Notes under the pieces: generated by a model
The model's database searches: none
Told to the model about the DNA's origin: nothing
The model's input: only the letters and a program-made list of their open reading frames with translations
Source of the DNA: Escarpia spicata
Taxonomy: Eukaryota > Annelida > Polychaeta > Sabellida > Siboglinidae
Assembly (NCBI GenBank): GCA_963995525.1
Contig: OZ023211.1
Coordinates: 60,286,487 to 60,350,486, forward strand
Reading direction: 5' to 3'
Length of the DNA stretch: 64,000 nucleotides
Shown here: one piece after another, positions 46,370-57,907 of the stretch
Layout: each line of letters opens with the position of its first letter
Numbering within the stretch: the first letter of the stretch is position 1
Program-made: the position numbers and the translations under genes

Positions 46370-46835
46370 GCGGGGAGACGTCAGGGCTTATTACAATGTT
46401 AGCAAGGGGCGAACAATACTGCTGTATGTGTATTATACATTGATGAATGTTGCGTGTGCATTGTGCCCCACACAATTTTGTATAGAAAGCTCGCACACTG
46501 GCTCTGTTATCGCAGGAGTACCGCAAGGATCGGTTCTGGGACCATCTCTGTTTCTGGTCTGTATCATGCAACGATCTTGGAGATGGAGTCAGGGCCAGAC
46601 TACGACTATTCGCCGACGACACCACCCTCTATTCCCGGATCAAGACCCCGTCTGATGCGGATGATCTCCAGGAAGACCTGAGAAACTGGAAGTCTTGCAT
46701 GGGAATAGAAATGGCAGATGTCATTAAATGTCGGAAAATGCCACCTACTGACTGTCACCAAGAAGAAGACCGATCCCGTCCAGCTACACTCTCCAAACCC
46801 ACACCCTGGAGAAAGTCACAACCCAGATAGCACAG
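46370..46835 (+). mobile_element. LINE RT fragment
   Basis: Plus-strand pieces in shifting frames: GVPQGSVLGPSLFLVC near 46510-46560, then RLFADDTTLYSRI in another frame near 46600-46640, then SLNVGKCHLLTVTKKK near 46720-46770. These are RT blocks of a CR1/Jockey-type LINE. At least two frameshifts and loss of both ends. Confidence 0.75.
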
Positions 46836-46985
46836 GGCTGACAGCGGGCCGAGAGTGGCAAAGTCATCGGCCCGCTGTCGGCATCGATCCGCGAGGGATT
46901 TTTGTCCGGCGGCTCGCCTTCGGGCCGAGGGCGGTTCATAGTCGGACGCCGATATTCTGCTGATTGTTAGCCGTTCGTATGCCGA
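46820..46985. repeat. GC-rich palindromic repeat with CCCAGATAGCA motif
   Basis: Starts ACCCAGATAGCACAGG, then a 16-bp inverted repeat GCTGACAGCGGGCCGA (46837-46852) against TCGGCCCGCTGTCGGC (46867-46882), with one mismatch and a 14-nt loop. GC-rich sequence with CGGCGG and GGGCCGAGG words follows to about 46985. It is sharply different in composition from both flanks. It looks like a dispersed repeat of unknown class. Confidence 0.65.
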
Positions 46986-47038
46986 CTGTGTCTAATTTGG
47001 CTAAATGTGTGTATTAAAATTTTTATTGTGTGTGTTTT

Positions 47039-47094
47039 CAAGTAATAAGACCAAATTATACACATGCAATTATGTGTATTGGTCTTATAACTTG
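47039..47094. repeat. 56-bp near-perfect hairpin
   Basis: CAAGTAATAAGACCAA on the left pairs with TTGGTCTTATAACTTG on the right (one mismatch), and ATACACAT with ATGTGTAT further in. The stem is about 24 bp with a small bulge and a loop of a few bases. It could be a small foldback or the stem of a structured RNA. Confidence 0.7.
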
Positions 47095-47099
47095 AACAT

Positions 47100-48845
47100 T
47101 TCAATAGTAATCATGATTCATTGTCACTATAATGTTAAAATGAACATTACTTGATACACGTTCATCAATTTATTGGGCTTAACTGGAATTTGGATGTTCA
47201 AAACAATAAAATAATATAGTAATATATTATTTAGGAACATAACAAATGTAATCTGTTTCAAAAAGAGAATGGGTGTCGATATCCCATCCAATTATTATAA
47301 ACTAAAATTAAATACGCAAACAACTCCAATGAGCATAACAAACACATCATTTAATACAAGAAAATTAAAGAGCAAAGTTACAATTTGTGTTCCTTTGATT
47401 CGTGCGGCACATGACAACTCAACAATTTTTTTAAAAGGCTGCTTAATTATTATTGTCCATAAACTCTTTTCTGCTACATCCAGCTGCATTTTTCATCCGG
47501 TGCTGTCTAACACCATTCCCGTCAGAGACAGTCTTGGAGTACTTTCGAATGTGCTCCTGATGTTGTAGTCAGTGGCAATGTTGCCACTTCATTCTTCCTG
47601 ACAGCATCTGGAATAGTAACGTACATATATTTAATTTCTTCAATGAAGGTACCGCAGTGACAATGCATAGTATCTATAAAATGTGTAACATATTAAACAT
47701 ATTTTGTCTCACAATAAGGTCACAAAATTATTTTATTTTTATAAAATAAATTCCCAGTTTCTCATAAGCACAAGAATAAAAAAATAGCTTCCACAAATCT
47801 TTATATTTTGAAATATAATTATCCTTTGATTAAATATGTATGCAATAATTCTGCGCAAAAAGAGAAAACTACAGTACGTTTCACACCAAACCAAAGGAAT
47901 GTGCCTACTTGTAATACATACATCCAGTAGACATCTTAAGACTTTTAAGTTGTTAACTGTTGACGATGAGTTGCATTGATAGTTGTTAGTACCGCCGTCA
48001 GGATCAACATAGACACATCTACCATAAATCGCTCCCCTCATTTACATATTAATAAAGTTCTTATGAGAAACCTGAAACTGTTTTTATAGCCCTAAAGTAA
48101 AGCAACATAAATGACAGGAATTGTGTGGGCCATAAACTGACAGATTTAAGGCGCCTAGTGTAAGCACTTCATCCATCACACATTTACCCTGTCACACTAA
48201 CAAACAGGAACACGCAGCACAGGGACAGTATTTGCTGTTGATGAGACACGTTCATCTTCATCATATCATAATCACCCATAGCCTATAGGGCGACCACAGT
48301 CATGACATCAGGTTATTCTGCCCCACAATCTAATGTTATACGGATAAATAACAAGTTTCCACTCAATCAAATGTGTGCTTATAAAGTCATGTATTTGAAT
48401 AATCTAGAAATATACAAAGATTTACAACATAATGTTTAAAAACGCACCTTTGTCCCGGAGCTCTGCTTTTACTGTTCCCTCTAACTGTCAGTCTGGACTC
48501 TGTTAAAAAATGGCGGTACAGCGTAGTGTCAAATGTCACTACCCCAGTCCCCCAGCAGAGGGAGGCCCGACTGCTGATAAATGACTAACGGACCCTGTCA
48601 CTGGATTAACAGCGGCTACCTTTATATGGTATATATATTTTATTTCTTTATTATTATTATTATTCCCAACCGTTACGAATAATGTAACTGTAAAACAATT
48701 TTCTTTTAACTTTGTAATCTTAACTTTTTTAACCTTCTAACTGTTTTTAATTATATTTTAAATCATTAAATTTGTTTAAGCCCATGCGCACCCTCACAAC
48801 AACTGTGGGGTTATTCCTCGACGGCCGGGGTTACCACAATAATCC
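47100..48845. other. Stretch without supported genes
   Basis: Open frames of about 100 codons exist at 47269-47568 (plus) and 48041-47739 (minus), but neither is recognisable. A GC-richer island near 48450-48610 includes an AAAATGGCGG start-like context leading to a short 24-codon frame. Its role is unclear. Confidence 0.35.
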
Positions 48846-48849
48846 TGAA

Positions 48850-50760
48850 GAAGAAGAAGTATATAATTATATATATATATATATATATCGTCTGCAATGG
48901 CCATCCATTCATAGCTGTTCACGCCAGCCATCCCCAGGTCTCGTTATATGCTGTCGTTCCATCTCAGCCTTGGTCTTCCTCTCCGTCGTCTGCCAACCTC
49001 TTCTACTTTCTACGCTCTTTTCGGCAGTTTGTCTTCACCCATGTCCTGCCCATCTTATTCTGTTTCCGACTACTTTCCTCTTTAGGTGTTTTTTCATTCC
49101 AATTCTCCCCTCTCGATTCCTTCATCTTCTTTCTATCCTCTCGCGTTACTCTACATATTCTTCTGACCCAGTTTTTTCTGCTACCTGTAGTTTCTCCTCC
49201 TGTCTCTCTGTCAGTGCCAGTGTTCCCAACCCATATATACAATGGTACAATGCAGGCTTCCAACACCTTTCCTTTCAGTTGTTTCTTAAGTTTTCTGTCC
49301 CACATAATGCCTTCTACCCTCTTCCATGCTGCTGCTCCTGTTTGCACCCTCCTCTGTATTTCTTTCTTTACTATTCCTTCTATCCTCACACACTGTACCA
49401 CCCAGGTATACAAAGCTGCTCACTTGTTTAATGGTCTTTCAACAACTACATGCAGATCTACCTCCTGTGTTCACCTATCCACATGACTTCAGTCTTCTCC
49501 AGATTCATTCGGAGGCCGTGTTTTCTGAAGGTACGTGTTACTCCATTCGTGTAATGCTTTCTATAGTTCCTCTTTGTCATCAGTCACCACTGCTAGGTCG
49601 TCTGCATACAGTATCTTCTTAAGTTCTTCCTGCTCCGATATCTTTCCACTGATCATGTTCATCACCATAATGAAAAGCAGAAGACTCAAGGCACTTCCTT
49701 GTATGAGTCCTACTTCCACTCCAAATTGTTCCGATGTTTCTCCTTCGACTCTCACTACCGCTGTTGTCCCCTTGAACATTTCCTCCACAATTATGACTTC
49801 TGCTTCTCCAGCCTCCACCCATCTCATGTCTCATTTGTCTGATAGCAAACAATCCATCATCTGTTCCTCTTCCTTTCCTAAATCCCAGCTGATTCCGTCC
49901 GATTTTTCTCTAGACTAAACTTCACCCTAGCATCCAGTATGCTTTCCAACAATTTCAGGGCTTAGCCCCGGAATTTGATGCCTCTCTATAGCTGTGAGTC
50001 TGTGTCTCCCAGGGTCATGGATGTCCCCTTTCCCTGGTATCTCTCCTGCTGTGAAGCACACATTAAACAGCATCGTCACACATTAAACAGCAACCAGCCA
50101 TGATTCCAAATAGTCTGTTTGCTTTCATCATTTCCACTGACAGTTCATCCACTCCTACAGCTTTTCCGGTTTTCATCTTCTTAACTGCTTTCTCCGCCTC
50201 TTCTTCTGTTATTGTCCTCACCTCCAGCTCTCTCCTTACGGTATGAGGTATATCTATCTCACATTCTCCCTCCGAATTTAGTAGTTTCTTGAAATACTCC
50301 TCCCATACACCCAACAGTTGTTTTACTCCAGTGACCAGTGTCCCGTCGCTTCTCTTCCTTATTGCTATGTTCGAATAGTATCTTTGCTATGTCTATCTTT
50401 ATCCCTGGCAAGTTTGATGATCAGTTTTTCCCTCCATTGTGTTCAATCATATCACATAATTCCTGCTGTTTCTCATCTCTTGTTTTGCAACTGCCTTATC
50501 TGCTGCCTTCTTCTTCTCCCGGTACTTCTGCTTCAGCCTTGTCTTTTCTTCATCACTCGCTTCTTCCACACACTTCAGTGCCTCCCTTTTTCTCGTATTG
50601 CTTGTTCAACTTCCTGTTTCCACCACCACTGTTCTTTCTTCTTTTAGTTTTGTGTGGAAGCTTTCCTAGTGTTCGGCCACATATCTCCTCAGCTGTTCTA
50701 ACAAAGCCTTCCTTAAGTGCTTTCCACTCTGATTCCACAAACTCCTTTTGTTCTTTGGGT
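48850..50760 (-). mobile_element. RTE-like LINE, internally deleted
   Basis: Minus-strand pieces: an endonuclease-RT linker (VWEEYFKKLLNSEGECEI, KKMKTGKAVGVDELSVEMMK) near 50310-50100, an RT core with GLIQGSALSLLLF and LYADDLAVVTDD near 49730-49570, and a C-terminal domain near 49410-49000. The start is cut by the (GT)n tract at 50.78 kb. The 3' end runs into a (TA)n tract and a GAAGAAGAAG stretch at 48850-48892, like the short tandem repeats that end RTE elements. Frameshifts throughout. Confidence 0.75.
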
Positions 50761-50781
50761 AGCCTGAACTTTTATAAATAT

Positions 50782-50942
<161 letters not shown>

Positions 50943-50945
50943 GCA

Positions 50946-51600
50946 CCAGAGGTGTCAAGTCTCACGGTTTATCCGTGAGTCTCACGGATTTTTTTAGATT
51001 TACACAGGCTCACGGCCGTGAGAGACGATGCTCGCGGATTTCTGTAATTTTATTATTTTCATTTGTTTTAAATCCTCGTTATAACGCGCCTCGTTAACTT
51101 ACAATGCGTATTCGGATATAGCGCGGTCGGCCGTGGATCCCGAATTTGTGCCAAGTTGTCGTTACGCTATCCATCGCCAACATTTCTATTACGCTAAATG
51201 CGAATCATAGATCGCACCGTGCTTCACATGTCATTTGTCGCAGCGTTCTTGGCGCCACGGTGCGGGCTTGGCGATTATTAGTTTTGGTGGCGGCGCCCCT
51301 GGTGGCATATTTTGAAACACCGCAAAGCGCCTCGCTTACGTCTCATTTCTTGAAACCTGACCACATACATTCCACTGCGCTAGAAAATTATGGATGCTCC
51401 ACAAGCAAAGAAATGGAAAAAAATATACGGCTGTATTCCAGCCAGAATGGGTCCAGCTATTCAACGGCATAATAACCAAGTCGAAGGCGAAGCGGCTAAG
51501 GGACATGATTGTGCACTTTTTGACAAAAGTATGAACATTAGCACACGTATAGATAATGATATATCGAATCATTTCATGCTAGGTACCCATCGCTATCGAC
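50946..51600 (+). mobile_element. Possible hAT element 5' end
   Basis: CAGAGGTGTCAAGTCTCACG immediately after the (GT)n tract looks like a hAT terminus. TCACGG/CCGTGA words form a small hairpin next to it and recur within 70 bp. A plus frame at 51390-51611 starts MDAPQAKKWKKIYG, a basic segment that might be the remains of a transposase N-terminus. No matching right end was found, so the call is tentative. Confidence 0.3.
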
Positions 51601-51604
51601 ATGG

Positions 51605-51915
51605 TACCTAGCCGCCATCTTGATTAAAAAAACGGATGCCACGGAAATCCAGTATCCAGATAGATCAGCTTCTAAGCAACATAAAATCATGTTCTTGGTG
51701 TCTAACCCAACATTTCCATGGCCAAGGAATCCATTTCTGTCTTATTCAGTATCCAAGGATGACGGCTATATTGAAATTCAAGATGGCCGCCACGGAAATT
51801 AATTATCCAGATATCTCGGCTTCTAAGCAACATACAAACATGTTCTTTGTGTCTAAACCAACATTTTCAGGGTCAAGGAATTAATTTCTGCATATGCTAT
51901 ATCATCATTGAAATT
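51605..51915. repeat. 152-bp tandem duplication with AAGATGGC motif
   Basis: Two units. Shared words are GCCACGGAAAT, TATCCAGATA, TCTAAGCAACATA, ATGTTCTT and CCAACATTT. The spacing of TCTAAGCAACATA is 152 bp (about 51671 and 51823). The unit junction has CAAGATGGCCGCC and, earlier, GCCGCCATCTTG, so the motif appears in both orientations. Confidence 0.8.
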
Positions 51916-54170
51916 CAAGATGCCTGCCCTGCGAATGCGTTTTACGAACATAATGTTAACGCCTCTTCAGGTTGACGAATCCATATGTGGGTCATGTATG
52001 AATACGTATATATTCAGGAGTATGTCAATTTTTGTTGACAGTTGTTTCTGAGCTATATTCTAAACAATAAGATAAATAGCAGTGCATATACTGGTGAAGA
52101 CAAATATGTAATTGGTTAAGAATGGACAACACAAATGGTTATATTTCAAGTTCACGTCAGCGATATGGAAACATATTCAACATCGTGTTGACAACACGTC
52201 TTGAGTTTTACTAGCAAATTACGAATGGACTTTTTGGTGCAGAAACCACAACATGTGTTCTCAGCAATAACACTAGGCTGGTGTCAAGATCAAGTCAATC
52301 ACCCACAAAGAGTGACGGTTGTGCTGTAAGTTTAATAGAAGTCCATAATCCTGGGAGAGATGGATGGTGACAGGGCCAGATATATCACAGGTATCTAGAT
52401 GGAGTTGGAAGGCAGTGTTTAAACTGCCAATTAAAAACTCAACAAAGCATAAATGTACTACAACCTGGCATACAACTTTGCTAAATAAATATCATATTTA
52501 GAGTCAACTTTTAAAAATGTGTGTAATACAACAATCGCTGAAATTCGCGCATATATGCAGACTCCGAGTACAAACTTAGTCATGGACAAAACTATGTAAG
52601 GCAAACGGAATGCACTATTAAGGGCGCATGGAAATATAGTAGAGCAGATATGTGGACGAAACGACAGAAAAACGCAAATTATGACAAGGATCACAATCAG
52701 ACTGACTGGCGTAACAAACATAGTACTTCTCATTATTGCAGATTGCCCCATACCTCGACACAAATGTGTGAGCAGTGCATGTAGTGCAATGTGTGAGCAG
52801 TGTATGTAGTGCAATGTGTGAGCAGTGCATGTAGTGCAATGTGTGAGCAGTGCATGTAGTGCAATGTGGATGATGCCCAGCAATAATGTATCATCTACAA
52901 TACATCCCTGTTGGAAACTGTCGGAAGAGTATATATTGGATGTAGTAGGTATTTCAACAAACCAATAAGAGAACGCAGAATATACAGCCGAACCACTCAG
53001 AAGTTGTTTCATATTTGCTTCAATGTACAAGAGTAGTAAGGTATGTCCCTTAGCGTAGGCAACATCCGTTCACTGGAGGAAATCCTATGTTAAGAGATAG
53101 GGATTTTGCTCCAGTCCGCGCCAAGGTTAATCCAAGGTTAATCGGCGTTGGCGCGGGCTGGGGGAAGTTGACGAAAGTAGTTCCGGCTCCCATGTTAAAG
53201 GATAGGGATTTTTACCATGTTAAAGCATAGGAGCTATTATCGCAAAGGTATCCGACCGCTTTTTGAATGTTTATCCATGTTAAAGCATAGGAGCTATATT
53301 ATCGTAAAGGTATGCGGCGTTATTTTGAATTTTCGGCGTGGATCAAGCGACGCTACTGGAGACGTGTCTGGACTTGTTTGTTCGTTGTGCGAGGGAACCG
53401 CACCGTGATTGCACAATACCAGCGTTTGCGGCTATAAAAAAAACTCGTACGCGGAGACGTGTCTGGACATGTTTGTTTTTGTGCGAGTGCTAGCGCGCGC
53501 ACCCTGTATGACATCATTAAACTGCTACGCACAGTAATTTTGCGCGCGAGGTTGAGTTGCTTATATAGATAGTGCTTTGGTTAGCCATCGTTTTGAGCTT
53601 TCGTTTTGAATATAATCCCATCATTTGATGTTATGGGCAGTGACGTTATAGCTAGTGAATTTTTTTCCTGTTAACCGGTATAAACTGGTATGAACTCGTA
53701 ATGACGAATGCTCTGTGACTGTGTGTTGGAAGAACATCTCGATATTCGGCCCGTGATAAAACATACGAGATACCAGTATTTGTCATATGAGATTTGTACT
53801 TACCAGAGGTCACAGTGGATAGCCTGTTTGTAAACTGTTTTGAAGGGGTATTTCCTGTTCAAGTCTCATCTATTTTCCTCGTTGTTATTATTAATGAAGT
53901 AAACACAATCGATACGCAATGCGTGATGCGCTATCGGCGAGCCACGTTGTCAACTCAGTGCCAGTGGCCTTGACACCAAAGTCGGCAAACATCTTTTTCG
54001 AAACAGGCGCTTAACAAAGTGAAGCGTTATGATAGAACAATAGATTAGTGTATTAACTTGCCTGGATATTCAGGTTTTAAAGTAAGGCATAACAGCCTTG
54101 TGTACACCCGCCTTTATGCATCGTATTTTGATATTGAGAACGTGGCTTGTCTTGTTATTTTGTGCTTTTA
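51916..54170. other. Stretch of short local duplications, no supported gene
   Basis: Four copies of GTGTGAGCAGTGCATGTAGT (24-25 bp period) at about 52767-52866. A roughly 66-bp duplication with ATGTTAAAGCATAGGAGCTA near 53217 and 53278. GGAGACGTGTCTGGAC occurs near 53359 and 53455. CCAAGGTTAAT is doubled near 53123. A 190-codon minus frame (53030-52458) crosses the first repeat and is not recognisable as a protein family. Confidence 0.5.
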
Positions 54171-54180
54171 TTAAAATTTA

Positions 54181-56090
54181 AACCTGTCCATCTTCAATTC
54201 TGTGTCGAGTTTTGTTTTGAAGGAGAGGATGTTTTCAGCGTTCACTGTTTGCTGAGAAAGGTTGTTCCAGTCTAGGAAGATGCGTTGTGAAAAGGAGTGT
54301 TTCCTAATATCAAGTCTGCTTGGTGTCTTATACAATTTTTTTTGTGGCCTCGTGTGCGGTTTGTTGTGATCATGAAGAAGTCCTCTTGATTGATGTCGTC
54401 GATGCCATTGGTAATTCTTGGATCAGGTCTCCTCTTCTTCTTCGGTATGTTTAAACGTGTGTTTGATGAGGCCTGTCATCTGGTTTGCCTTCTTTGCAAT
54501 GGTGCCAATATGCTGTCGGAATTTTAGGGATCTGTCGAACGTTACACCGATATCTTTTTTCTGTTTCTGATGTGCTGTTGACTTCTGACACTTCCCCATC
54601 TTTATTTGTCATCGTGTATGTGGGGTTAAGTTTCTGCTTGCCATAAGTCAGATGTTTGCATTTCGATGGATTGAAATGTAACTGCCATTTCTCTGACTAC
54701 GATGTTAGTTTGTTAATGTCTTCTTGTAATAACTTTTTGTCCATTTCACACCTCACATCTCGATATATTTTTGTATTATCGGCGAAGATCTTGAGTCCAC
54801 TGTTTATACCGTCTGGTAGATCGTTGATGAACAGGATAAATAGAATGGGGCCAAGGACACTTCCCTGAGGTATGCCACTTGTGACCTCTGCCCAATCTGA
54901 TAGCTTCCCATTTATCACTACACTTTGTCTTCGTCCCGTTATGAAAGATGCGATCCACGCTGCCACCTCTCCTTGGATGCCATACGCAGTTAGTTATTTT
55001 GCTAGTCTTTTATGTGGCACTGTATCGAAGGCTTTCGCAAAGTCACGATATATTGTGTCTACACATCCGCCCGAGTCAATGGTGGTAGTCCAATTTTCCA
55101 TGACTTCTAGGAGTTGGGTGGTGCATGACCTGCCTGGTCTAAATCCATGCTGATCTTTGTGGAACATGTTGTTCATAGTCATACGAGTCAGGAGATGGTC
55201 TCGAATAATGCTTTCCATAATCTTACATGCTATGCATGTCAAACTGATTGGCCGGTAGTTGGAAGCATGTCTTTTTGAGTTCTTCTTGTGTAGCGCTGTT
55301 ACGTGTGCTGTCTTCTATTGAGCTGGGAGCACTCCATCCCTCAATGACCTGTTGAAGATCAAAAGGAGGGGCTCCACCAGTTCATTTCTCAGTTCATGTA
55401 GAACGTACGGGTGACATATGTCTGGACCAGGTGACTTGTTTGTTTTTAAGTTGGTTAATTTAGCCAGGACTTCTTCTGCTGTGATTTCAATGCTGATCAA
55501 CAGGTTTCCATTATGTCTGTCTTCGAGTGTCGGAATTTCCGTCAGATCTTCGGGTTAGAACGCACTTGTGAAAAATGTGTTTAGTGTGTTTGCTTTCTCT
55601 TGGTCTGTTTTTGCTGTTGTGCCATCATCCAAGTCAAATTCACCCATGGCAGATCTAACCTTTCTTCCATCTTGGACATAACGCCAGAACACCTTGGGGT
55701 TTTTGCTGACCTCTGTCGCAAGCTTCCGTTCAAAGTCTTTTCTAGCTTTCCTTACAGCACTGGTCGCAATGTTTCTAACACGTGAGTATTCAACATAGTC
55801 TCTGTACTGTTTTGTCTCAGTGTACCTCTTCCAACTGTGGTACTTCTTTTTCACTTTCCTCGTTGCATCGCTGTTCATCCACAAAGGCTTAACTCTCTTT
55901 CCTGTCACTGTCTGTTTCTTTGGTATGTGTTTATCAGCCAGGTCTGAGAGTGGGCTGTTCACTTCTTGCCACATCTTGTCCACACTTAGGTTATTCAGAG
56001 TCTCTTTCCAGTTTGTTTCTCTGAGGTTGCGCTTGATGTCAGTGTAATTGCCTTTTTCAAACTGGTAACTTGCCTTCTCTTCACTCATTG
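54181..56090 (-). mobile_element. LINE (CR1/Jockey-like), cut by the Ty3/gypsy insertion
   Basis: Minus-strand non-LTR retrotransposon. From the LTR boundary leftward: endonuclease-RT linker (residues such as DKHIPKKQTVTGKRVKPLW, about 56090-55555), RT start (KLTNLKTNKSPGPDICHPYV), RT core with FRPGRSCTTQLLE and FAKAFDTVPH, then SGIPQGSVLGPILFI, FADNTKIY, and a C-terminal domain ending FSQRIFLDWNNLSQQTVN and TELKMDRFK near 54185. The catalytic pair reads FADN instead of FADD. Several frameshifts and stops. The endonuclease side should lie beyond the Ty3 element, outside this window. Confidence 0.9.
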
Positions 56091-57621
56091 TGTAAGGTAG
56101 CAGTTTGGACACCTACACATGTTCATAGTTATGTTGTAACATGCTAATTAAGAGATGGAATACATCTTAATTGTCATTCTAATGTCGCCCCCAGCCACAA
56201 TATGGCAGCACCATATGCTAAGTAGATGACGGATATTGTTACATTCTTTATTTTGTGAAACTACATTTTCATGATTTAATTGCTAAGGTGTTGATTATAA
56301 TTATATTTAGGTAATTAATTACTATGAGTAACCAGTTGCTTGAATGGTATGAGATAAACTCCAGAGACACTGGTCACGTGTGTATTTTCACCAAGCATTG
56401 GTACAGCAGCTGTGGGCTAGGCTGGCTCAGGTTTCACACAACAAGGAGGAGACATTTATTTTTGGTGAGTGTCAACTTGTTCAATAATACTTTTAAGGTA
56501 TTATTTCCCTTTTCTAATTATACCACATCATGAAGTGAAAGATTGTCCATCATTAGACCTAAACTTGCATGGATGTTTTAAAGCAATTATTTAGTTATAA
56601 GGGTTTTCACTATATGGAAAATTGCTTTGAGTGGACACCCCAGGATGCTGTGGTTGACCCACACTGGCTGGTTGTAAACAGTAGTGGTCTTAATGAGTTT
56701 TAGAATGCTTGCATCCTGCTGGTGATATAACTTGCAGAGTATACAGTTTTAATCATGTTTAATCAGGTACTGTGTTTTGTATTATGATGCTTAATCTACG
56801 TGCTATTAGGTTAATATACGGCCATATTATGCATTTAGCAACAAAATGTGTTCTATAAAGCTGTGCAGTCAGTATCAGAAACTGCCCAGTGGCCACTAAT
56901 GTCCTCCTGATTAATCACCCTATGGGGTTGGCTGTGTAGAGTGTGGAGCATATTCCCTAGAGACTGACACTTGAAAACAAGTTGGGAGCCACCCTGGATA
57001 GTGTAGCTAGATGGTAAGCACTGGCCGAGTGTTTGGTTCAGTCATTTAACAAGTCATAGAATAGGTATACTCTGTAGTAAATTGGAACAGAATATGGTAA
57101 CACAAAGTAGTATAGGAATATGGAATTGAAATACTTGTGTAAATAATTATATGTGTTCTGCTATAAATGACCTGTTGCACCATGCCATTGCAGGAGGGAG
57201 CCAGGCCTCGAATGAATGATGTGAGATTCATTAATGAGCCTCCAGAGCAGTGTTGGGGTGAGCATGGTCATTACAGTCATGGTAGATTATGTAATTATTG
57301 CATCTGTTAGATGCTTATACTTGTGTTGTTGATTTACATACATTTGCATTCCTAGTATAACTTGTACGACAATTATATATCTTTAGGTTACTTTACATTA
57401 TACTGGATTCATTATATTGCGCATGCGTGCTGTGTGACATGTGTCCACGCATCATAATCATTAATATATCTACTTACGTATATTTGTATTGTTAGTACTG
57501 TATTGACAAACTGTTTACTTTGCTTAGGTTTCTTTTTGTATCCGGAAGTAAGACCACAAATAAAGAACTTGATCGAAAAGATTGGAGCCGACTTGTTGTT
57601 GTACAAATTGGCCCCGTCACA
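56091..57621 (+). repeat. 5' LTR of the Ty3/gypsy element
   Basis: Begins TGTAAGGTAGCAGTTTGGAC and ends ...CCGTCACA, giving TGT...ACA ends. About 1531 bp, long for this group. The start is fixed by exact agreement with the 3' LTR start at 63394. The end is inferred from the primer binding site three bases later. AATAAA at 57559-57564 is the likely poly(A) signal. A 69-codon frame (56324-56533) is also open in the 3' copy, but is probably incidental. Confidence 0.85.
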
Positions 57622-57624
57622 ATT

Positions 57625-57642
57625 TGGCGCTGCGAGCAGGGT
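57625..57642 (+). other. Primer binding site, tRNA-Ser-like
   Basis: TGGCGCTGCGAGCAGG starts three bases after the inferred LTR end. TGG pairs with the CCA end of a tRNA, and the next bases closely match the complement of the acceptor and T arm of serine tRNA (CGA type, recalled with one difference). It would prime minus-strand DNA synthesis. Confidence 0.65.
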
Positions 57643-57907
57643 TGTGGCCCTGGGGAAACCCCATCACATGCACGGACGGAGACAGCTGGAGGACGAGACC
57701 GAGGGAGAACTACAACTACCATCGACGATCTATAACAGTGTCAACAATGAACATTAACATGGACAAGTCAGATCAACTCACTACCATCTTGTTGAGTTGA
57801 TGAACAATGTTAAATAAGTTGCACATTGATTTGAATGCCATGATTGTTTTGTGTTAACGTACTACTAATCTGTATTCTCTTCTCTCTGTAATCTCACTGT
57901 AGCTAGC

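Noticed and set aside
52458..53030. 190-codon minus-strand frame
   Set aside because: Part of its length is a 24-bp tandem repeat (HYMHCSHIAL pattern) and the rest is not recognisable.
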